Below, one piece after another: positions 59,092 to 64,000 of a stretch of 64,000 nucleotides of DNA; position 1 is the stretch's first letter; every line of letters starts with the position of its first letter. Both the position numbers and the translations under genes were made by a program. Origin of the DNA: Rubrivivax sp. (lineage in GTDB: Bacteria; Pseudomonadota; Gammaproteobacteria; Burkholderiales; Burkholderiaceae_C); the NCBI GenBank assembly GCA_030681795.1, contig JAUXRG010000063.1, forward strand, positions 1 through 64,000, in the 5' to 3' direction. The notes beneath the pieces are model-generated. The model was not told the origin of the DNA, made no database searches, and saw only the letters and a program-made list of their open reading frames with translations.

Positions 59092-60297
59092 TCAGTTCTT
59101 CAGAACTTCGTTGATGTCGATCTGCAGGCCCTGCGTGTCGGGCGACACGGCGGCCGACTGGCCGACAAGATCGCCCGCCGCAGGGACGGCCTGTCCGTTC
59201 TTGCTGATGCGCGCGCTGACGATGACTTTCGGAAATAGCGACAACCGCGCACCCGGCGACATGGCCATGCTGTCGTCCAGGCTGAATTCGGCGGGCAGAT
59301 CCTTCACCTGCAGGCGCTGAATCGCCAATGGCATGCGCGAGCCTTCGGCCGGGCGCGCGTAGATGAATACGATGTCAGCGGGCGCGGCCTGCTTGGCCAG
59401 GGTCGGGGACAAGCGCACGGTGCCGCGAACGGCGCCGCTGGCTGCGGCAGCCGCCGCGGGTGGCGGCGTGGCGGGTTGCGCCTTCGCTGCGCCGAGATCG
59501 AGATTTGCCGCGGGTGGCATCCCGGCGAGCTTGCGCGCCTCATCGATGCTGGCCTGCACCTGCTGCTGGAAGGCTTCGTCGGCAGGTGCCTTTTGCGCCA
59601 CGCGCTCCCAGTGACGAACGGCAAGCGCGTAGTCCTTGCGGTTGAAGGCCGCCGTGCCTGCCAGTGCCAGCGCCTTCAGGTTGTCGGGCTCGAGCTTGAG
59701 CGCGCGTTCCACGAGTTGCATCGGCCGGCCTTCCAGGCTGCGGTTGTTGCTGACCGCCATGGTGTCGGCGTAGTCGGCCAGCAGCCCCGCATCCGCGCCC
59801 GGCAGGGAGGCGGCCTTCTCAAAGGCCGGCAGGGCGTCGGCGAACTTTCCCATGCGGGTATAGGAACGCGCCAGCATGGCCCAACCCTCCAGGTTGTCGG
59901 GTTCGTCCTTGAGCTTGAGCGCCAGCTTTTCCACCGCCGCGGCGAACTGCTCACCCGACATGTCGTGCGGCGATGCGCCGCCGCCTTCTGCCGTGGGTGC
60001 GGCCACCGGGCCGGTGATGAGGCTGGGCGAGCCCGTCCAGGAATAGCCCGCCACGGCCACCACGGCGACGGCCAGCCCGAGCAGAACCACCAGGCGCACG
60101 GAGGGCCGTGCGGCCGGGGCGCCGGCGGTCGAAGCGGCGGGCGCCGCGCTGCCTGGATCGGCGAGCACACGGTCGAGGAGTTCGCGTTCGAGCCGGGCCT
60201 TGCCGGACTCGTAGGCTGGCGCGCCCAGTGCGCCGCTGTCGTGCAGGGACTTGAGCTGCTGCAGCTTGCTGCGCAATGTGGCGATGTCGTCGTTCAT
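59092..60297 (-). CDS. ccmI: Cytochrome c maturation protein CcmI
   Basis: A 401-aa apocytochrome chaperone. The N-terminal part has a coiled-coil-like segment (DIATLRSKLQQLKSLHDSGAL) and a membrane helix near residues 75-95 (VRLVVLLGLAVAVVAVAGY). TPR repeats cover about 135-270, followed by an Ala/Pro linker and a C-terminal beta-rich domain ending in DINEVLKN. The first membrane helix usual in CcmI is not seen before residue 40. ATG 60297 is the best start; the open frame extends to 60663 inside ccmH. It delivers apocytochrome to CcmF/CcmH. Confidence 0.85.
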   Translation of the reverse strand: MNDDIATLRSKLQQLKSLHDSGALGAPAYESGKARLERELLDRVLADPGSAAPAASTAGAPAARPSVRLVVLLGLAVAVVAVAGYSWTGSPSLITGPVAAPTAEGGGASPHDMSGEQFAAAVEKLALKLKDEPDNLEGWAMLARSYTRMGKFADALPAFEKAASLPGADAGLLADYADTMAVSNNRSLEGRPMQLVERALKLEPDNLKALALAGTAAFNRKDYALAVRHWERVAQKAPADEAFQQQVQASIDEARKLAGMPPAANLDLGAAKAQPATPPPAAAAAASGAVRGTVRLSPTLAKQAAPADIVFIYARPAEGSRMPLAIQRLQVKDLPAEFSLDDSMAMSPGARLSLFPKVIVSARISKNGQAVPAAGDLVGQSAAVSPDTQGLQIDINEVLKN

Positions 60298-60347
60298 CAG
60301 GTTCGTCGCGCTCGAGGTTTTTGGCTCGGGTGGGTGGTGTTTGCGGC

Positions 60348-60800
60348 TCAACGCGCTGTCGGTGGCGTTTGCGCCGCGTCCGCCTCGTCGGGGTCGAAGT
60401 TCTCTGGCGCCATGCGGCTGCGCCGGCGCAGCACCAGGATCAAGATGCCCACGCCGCCGGCAAGCAACAGCGCGGGGCCGAACCACAACACCATGGTCGT
60501 CGGCTTGACGGGCGGGCGATAGAGCACGAAGTCGCCGTAGCGCGCCGTCATGTAGTCGATGATCTGCCGGTCGCTGTCGCCGCGGCGCAGCATCTCGCGC
60601 ACCTGGTTGCGCAGGTCCACGGCAAGTTCGGCGTTCGAGTCGGCGATGGTCTGGTTCTGGCACACCAGGCAGCGCAGTTCGACGGCGATGGCCAGCACAC
60701 GCGCTTCCAGCGCCGGATCGGCTGCCACGGAGGTGGCTTCCTTGGCAGCCGCGGCCAGGGCCAGGCTGGAGAACAACAGGGCGATGAGGATCTTACGCAT
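60348..60800 (-). CDS. ccmH: Cytochrome c maturation protein CcmH
   Basis: A 150-aa periplasmic thiol protein with a signal peptide, the redox motif LRCLVCQNQTIADSNAELA, and a single C-terminal membrane helix (VLWFGPALLLAGGVGILILVL). It reduces apocytochrome cysteines before haem ligation. It overlaps ccmG by 8 bp. Confidence 0.95.
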   Translation of the reverse strand: MRKILIALLFSSLALAAAAKEATSVAADPALEARVLAIAVELRCLVCQNQTIADSNAELAVDLRNQVREMLRRGDSDRQIIDYMTARYGDFVLYRPPVKPTTMVLWFGPALLLAGGVGILILVLRRRSRMAPENFDPDEADAAQTPPTAR

Positions 60801-61323
60801 TGAGTTGCCTGAGCAAGGGCTCGATGCGCTCGCGCAGCACCTGGGGCGTCACCGGCCCGATGTGCTTCATGCGCACGACACCCTGTTTGTCGATGACGAA
60901 AGTCTCGGGCACGCCGTAGACGCCGAAGTCGATGCCCACGCTGCCCGTGGTGTCCGACAACGAAGCGGTGTAGGGGTTGCCGAGTCGAGCCAGCCAGTCC
61001 ATGGCGGCCTGGCGCGTGTCCTTGTAGTTCAGGCCGTAGATCGGCACCTCGTTCCTGCGTGAATACTCGACCAGCAGGGGATGCTCCTCGCGGCACGACG
61101 CGCACCAGGAGGCCCAGACATTCAGCATCCAGACCTTGCCCAGCAGATCTTCGCGTCGGATGGTCTGCGTGGGGTCGTCCAGCCGCGGCAGCGCGAAGTC
61201 CGGCGCCGGTTTGCCGATGAGGGGGGAGGGCACCTCGCGCGGGTTCAGGTTCAGACCGACCGCCAGGAAGCCCAGCAGGACGACGAACAGGCCCAGCGGG
61301 ACGAGAAACTGCCAACGCTTCAT
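60793..61323 (-). CDS. ccmG: Thiol:disulfide interchange protein CcmG/DsbE
   Basis: A 176-aa membrane-anchored thioredoxin-fold protein. The anchor is FLVPLGLFVVLLGFLAVGL and the active site WASWCASCREEHP, with the CcmG acidic and cis-Pro region GVYGVPETFVIDKQG. It keeps CcmH and apocytochromes reduced. ATGA overlap with ccmF. Confidence 0.95.
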   Translation of the reverse strand: MKRWQFLVPLGLFVVLLGFLAVGLNLNPREVPSPLIGKPAPDFALPRLDDPTQTIRREDLLGKVWMLNVWASWCASCREEHPLLVEYSRRNEVPIYGLNYKDTRQAAMDWLARLGNPYTASLSDTTGSVGIDFGVYGVPETFVIDKQGVVRMKHIGPVTPQVLRERIEPLLRQLNA

Positions 61324-63302
61324 GCGCTTGCCCCTGCGCCCAGGGCCGGGGCCTCGCGCTCGCGGCGCGCCATGCGGTAGCGACGGTCACTGGCAGCGAT
61401 GCCGGCGCCCAGGGCCATCAGCACGCAGCCCCCCCAGATCCAGGTGATGAAGGGCTTGTAATAGATGCGTACCACCCAGGCGTCGCCCTGCGTGGCCTGG
61501 CCGAGTGCCACGTAGATGTCGCCCATGATGCGGCTGCGGATCGCGGCCTCGGTCATCGGGTTCTTCTGCACGTTGTAGACACGCTTCTCGGGGCGCAGCT
61601 GGGCCAGCTCACGACCGTTCTTGCTCAGCACCACCAAGCCCTGCGCAGCGTTGTAGTTGGGGCCCTGCACCTCGCGCACGCCGCGGAAGGTGAACACGTA
61701 GCCCGCGATCTCGCTCGTATCGCCCACGTTCATGTTCAGGTCGCGCTCGACCTCGTAGGTCTTGACCATCGTCACGCCGAGGATGAACACCCCTATGCCG
61801 ACGTGAGCGCACATCATGCCCTTCGTCGCGCGCGGCACCTGCCCGAGCCGATGCAGCAGCGTGCTGCTCACACCGCCGGCCGGGCGCACGCGCTCCCACA
61901 GGTCGGTGGCCACTGCGGCGAAGACCCAGAAGGCGAGGAACAGCCCCACTCCGCCGACCCAGGAAATGCGTCCTTCAAGCAACTCGGCAAGCACCGCCGC
62001 TGCCAGCGCGGCGCCGGCCGCCCAGCGCAGCCGGCGCGCCAGGTCAGGCAGCTCGGTCTGCTTCCAGCGCGCCAGTGGGCCCACACCCATGAGCACGATC
62101 AGCGGCGCCATCAGAGGCGCAAACACGGTTTCGAAGTAGGGCGGGCCCACCGAGATCTTGCCCAGGCCCAGGGCGTCGAGCAGCAACGGGTACAGGGTGC
62201 CCAGCAGCACGGCACCGGTGGCCGCCAGCAGCAAGACGTTGTTCACCAGCAGCAGCGTCTCTCGCGACACCACGGCGAAGCGCGCGCCCAGCCCGACCTT
62301 GGGTGCGCGCAAGGCGAAAAGCGCCAGCGAGGCGCCGATCACCAGCGCCAGGAAGGCCAGGATGAACAGACCGCGCCGCGGGTCGGTGGCGAAGGCGTGC
62401 ACCGATGACAGAACGCCAGAGCGAACGAGGAAGGTGCCCAGCAGGCTGAGGCTGAACGCCGCGATGGCGAGCAGCACGGTCCAGGCCTTGAAGGCGCCGC
62501 GCTTTTCCGTCACCGCCAGCGAATGGAGCAGCGCCGTGCCCACCAACCAGGGCATGAAGGAGGCGTTCTCCACCGGGTCCCAGAACCACCAGCCGCCCCA
62601 GCCGAGTTCGTAGTAGGCCCACCAGCTGCCCAACCCGATGCCCAGGGTGAGGAAGATCCAGGCTGCCGCCGTCCAGGGGCGGGTCCAGCGCGCCCAGGCG
62701 CTGTCGAGGTTGCCGCCGATCAGTGCAGCGACGGCGAACGCGAAGGCCACCGAGAACCCGACGTAGCCCATGTAGAGCATGGGCGGGTGGAAGATCATCC
62801 CCGGGTCCTGCAGCAGCGGGTTGAGGTCGCGCCCGTCGGCCGCGGCTGGCACCAGGCGGTCGAAGGGATTGGACGTCATCAGCGTGAAGAGCAGGAATCC
62901 CACCATCAGCCAGCCCATCACCCCCAGGATGCGCGCCAGCACCGGCAGCGGCAGGTGGCGGCTGAAGCGCGCCACCGCCAGCGCCCAGGTGCACTGCATC
63001 AGCAACCACAGCAGCATCGAGCCCTCGTGGCTGCCCCAGGTCGCGGCGATGCGGTACTGCAACGGCAGCGAGCTGTTGGAGTTGTTCGCCACGTTCAGCA
63101 CCGAGAAGTCGTTCAGCACGAAGGCGGCCGTGAGGCAGGCGTAGGACGACAGGACCAGCACGAACAGCAGCAGGCTCGAGGGGCGCGCCACGGCCATGAG
63201 GTCGGCGCGGCCACGTGCGGCACCGACGAGCGGCACGGTGCCGAGCACGAGCGACACGCCCAACGCCAGCCAGAGAAGGAACTGCCCGATCTCCGGGATC
63301 AT
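61320..63302 (-). CDS. ccmF: Cytochrome c haem lyase CcmF
   Basis: A 660-aa membrane protein with about 14-15 helices. The WWD domain GGWWFWDPVENASFMPWL is intact, with conserved histidines in TWGSHEGSMLLW and in HVGIGVFILGVTMVKTYEVERD. It attaches haem to CXXCH motifs together with CcmH and CcmI. It overlaps ccmE and ccmG by ATGA. Confidence 0.96.
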   Translation of the reverse strand: MIPEIGQFLLWLALGVSLVLGTVPLVGAARGRADLMAVARPSSLLLFVLVLSSYACLTAAFVLNDFSVLNVANNSNSSLPLQYRIAATWGSHEGSMLLWLLMQCTWALAVARFSRHLPLPVLARILGVMGWLMVGFLLFTLMTSNPFDRLVPAAADGRDLNPLLQDPGMIFHPPMLYMGYVGFSVAFAFAVAALIGGNLDSAWARWTRPWTAAAWIFLTLGIGLGSWWAYYELGWGGWWFWDPVENASFMPWLVGTALLHSLAVTEKRGAFKAWTVLLAIAAFSLSLLGTFLVRSGVLSSVHAFATDPRRGLFILAFLALVIGASLALFALRAPKVGLGARFAVVSRETLLLVNNVLLLAATGAVLLGTLYPLLLDALGLGKISVGPPYFETVFAPLMAPLIVLMGVGPLARWKQTELPDLARRLRWAAGAALAAAVLAELLEGRISWVGGVGLFLAFWVFAAVATDLWERVRPAGGVSSTLLHRLGQVPRATKGMMCAHVGIGVFILGVTMVKTYEVERDLNMNVGDTSEIAGYVFTFRGVREVQGPNYNAAQGLVVLSKNGRELAQLRPEKRVYNVQKNPMTEAAIRSRIMGDIYVALGQATQGDAWVVRIYYKPFITWIWGGCVLMALGAGIAASDRRYRMARREREAPALGAGASA

Positions 63303-63760
63303 TTGGCGCCCCCCTTGGCCAGCGTCTCGGCCAGCTTGGGGTCGCCATGCTGCGCGCGCTTGAGGGCTTCGGCGGCCTCGGGCGGCATGTAGTTTTCGTC
63401 GTGCTTGGCCAGCACCTCGCGGGCGACGAACACCTCACCCTGCAACTGCCCCTGGGCCACCACGCCTTTGCCTTCCTTGAAGAGGTCGGGCAGGATGCCT
63501 TCGAAGCGCACCGGCACGGTCTTGGCTTCGTCGGTGATGACGAACTGCACCTTGGTGCCTTCGACCTTCACCGAGCCCTTCTCCACCAGGCCGCCGACGC
63601 GGAAGGTGCGCCCGCTGGGCGCCTCCTTGGAGGCGATCTGTGATGGCGAGTAGAAAAACACGAGGTTGCTCTGGAAAGCGTTGAGAACGAGGGCGACGAC
63701 CGCGCCGACGGCACAGACCAGGCCGCCGATGATGGCAAGTCGTTTGTTTCTGGGCTTCAT
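63299..63760 (-). CDS. ccmE: Haem chaperone CcmE
   Basis: A 153-aa periplasmic haem chaperone with an N-terminal anchor (RLAIIGGLVCAVGAVVALVLN) and an OB-fold. The haem-binding His and nearby Tyr are in LAKHDENYMPPE near residue 125. It receives haem from CcmC and passes it to CcmF. It overlaps ccmD and ccmF by ATGA. Confidence 0.95.
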   Translation of the reverse strand: MKPRNKRLAIIGGLVCAVGAVVALVLNAFQSNLVFFYSPSQIASKEAPSGRTFRVGGLVEKGSVKVEGTKVQFVITDEAKTVPVRFEGILPDLFKEGKGVVAQGQLQGEVFVAREVLAKHDENYMPPEAAEALKRAQHGDPKLAETLAKGGAK

Positions 63761-63936
63761 GATTGCACCTCGTTGGAAGACTGAATCGCCGTCGCATCGC
63801 GCAGCGCAGAGCTATGACGCCGCAGGGCCAGCCAAGGTTCCACGATCATCAACAAGGCCGCGACGCCCACCGAGCCCCACACATACAGGCCATAGCCGCC
63901 CATGGCGAAAAACTCGGCCGCACTGTTCCAGTTCAT
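63757..63936 (-). CDS. ccmD: Haem exporter accessory protein CcmD
   Basis: A 59-aa protein found by direct translation. It begins MNWNSAAEFFAMGGYGLYVW, has one membrane helix (GSVGVAALLMIVEPWLAL) and a basic stretch after it (RRHSSALR), as in CcmD. It helps to release holo-CcmE from CcmC. The start ATG 63936 overlaps the ccmC stop and its TGA overlaps the ccmE start. Confidence 0.9.
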   Translation of the reverse strand: MNWNSAAEFFAMGGYGLYVWGSVGVAALLMIVEPWLALRRHSSALRDATAIQSSNEVQS

Positions 63937-64000
63937 GAGGGCATTCTCCGCTGCAGCAGTTCAGCCACCCAGGCGGTACGGCTTTCGCGTTCGATGACCA
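63933..64000 (-). CDS. ccmC: C-terminal end of CcmC (partial, cut by window edge)
   Basis: The last 21 or so codons of an upstream minus-strand gene, ending ESRTAWVAELLQRRMPS and a TGA that overlaps the ccmD start (ATGA). Position directly before ccmD and the charged soluble tail fit CcmC, the haem-handling subunit. The assignment rests on gene order, because too little sequence is present for motifs. Confidence 0.65.
   Translation of the reverse strand, partial: VIERESRTAWVAELLQRRMPS

Overview
This 64 kb window is GC-rich chromosome from a betaproteobacterium, most likely Burkholderiales. The standard nuoA-N order, the ccmCDEFGHI cluster, a RatA-like protein and the general codon style point there. 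The assignment is an inference from gene content and was not checked against a database. The gene content is that of a menaquinone-using, facultatively anaerobic respirer with a large cytochrome c inventory. I count 57 haem c attachment motifs in eight proteins. I see no tRNA, rRNA, CRISPR array or intact insertion sequence.

Layout. 1-539: no convincing gene; holds a motif repeated three times. 540-5996: glycerophosphodiesterase, Ser/Thr kinase, menA, ubiE, a stand-alone cNMP-binding protein and a RatA/START-like protein. 6394-16234 (+): an octahaem nitrite reductase with a NrfG-like TPR protein, then a monohaem cytochrome, an 11-haem c/cytochrome b fusion resembling Geobacter CbcL, a NapC/NirT hexahaem protein resembling ImcH, a second monohaem cytochrome, a membrane Fe-S oxidoreductase resembling ETF:menaquinone oxidoreductase, and hemG. 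16278-24567 (-): an outer-membrane conduit operon (two decahaem OmcA/MtrC-type lipoproteins, a decahaem MtrA/DmsE protein and an MtrB/PioB barrel). 25009-33067 (+): fused Nfn-like oxidoreductase, reverse-rubrerythrin-like protein, pyruvate:ferredoxin oxidoreductase, DHOD-like protein and ferredoxin. 33316-41506 (+): split Nfn-like pair, korA, korB, an unusual 736-aa protein and a second cNMP-binding protein. 41618-45049 (-): menaquinone-type frdCAB. 45318-58581 (-): complete nuoA-N with an unusually short nuoG. 59092-64000 (-): cytochrome c maturation genes ccmI to ccmC, the last cut by the window edge.

How it fits together. POR and KOR oxidise (or, driven by reduced ferredoxin, synthesise) 2-oxoacids, and the Nfn-like flavoproteins link ferredoxin with NAD(P)H. 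Complex I and the ETF-type oxidoreductase feed menaquinone. Menaquinol can then be drained by fumarate reductase, by HemG-linked haem synthesis in the reverse sense, or by the CbcL-like and ImcH-like proteins through the small periplasmic cytochromes to MtrA-MtrB-lipoprotein and an extracellular acceptor. The Ccm system supplies the haem attachment. FNR/Anr-type boxes (TTGAY-N4-RTCAA and near matches) lie upstream of the nitrite reductase, the CbcL-like gene, the ETF-type oxidoreductase, both Nfn/2-oxoacid operons and nuoA. In three of them the box centre is exactly 31 bp from the centre of a plausible -10 hexamer. The most notable observations are the combination of Geobacter-type inner-membrane and Shewanella-type outer-membrane electron-transfer parts in one island, and the 736-aa protein at 38738. 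That protein looks like a catalytically dead relative of the TPP domain of 2-oxoacid oxidoreductases joined to a ferredoxin domain.
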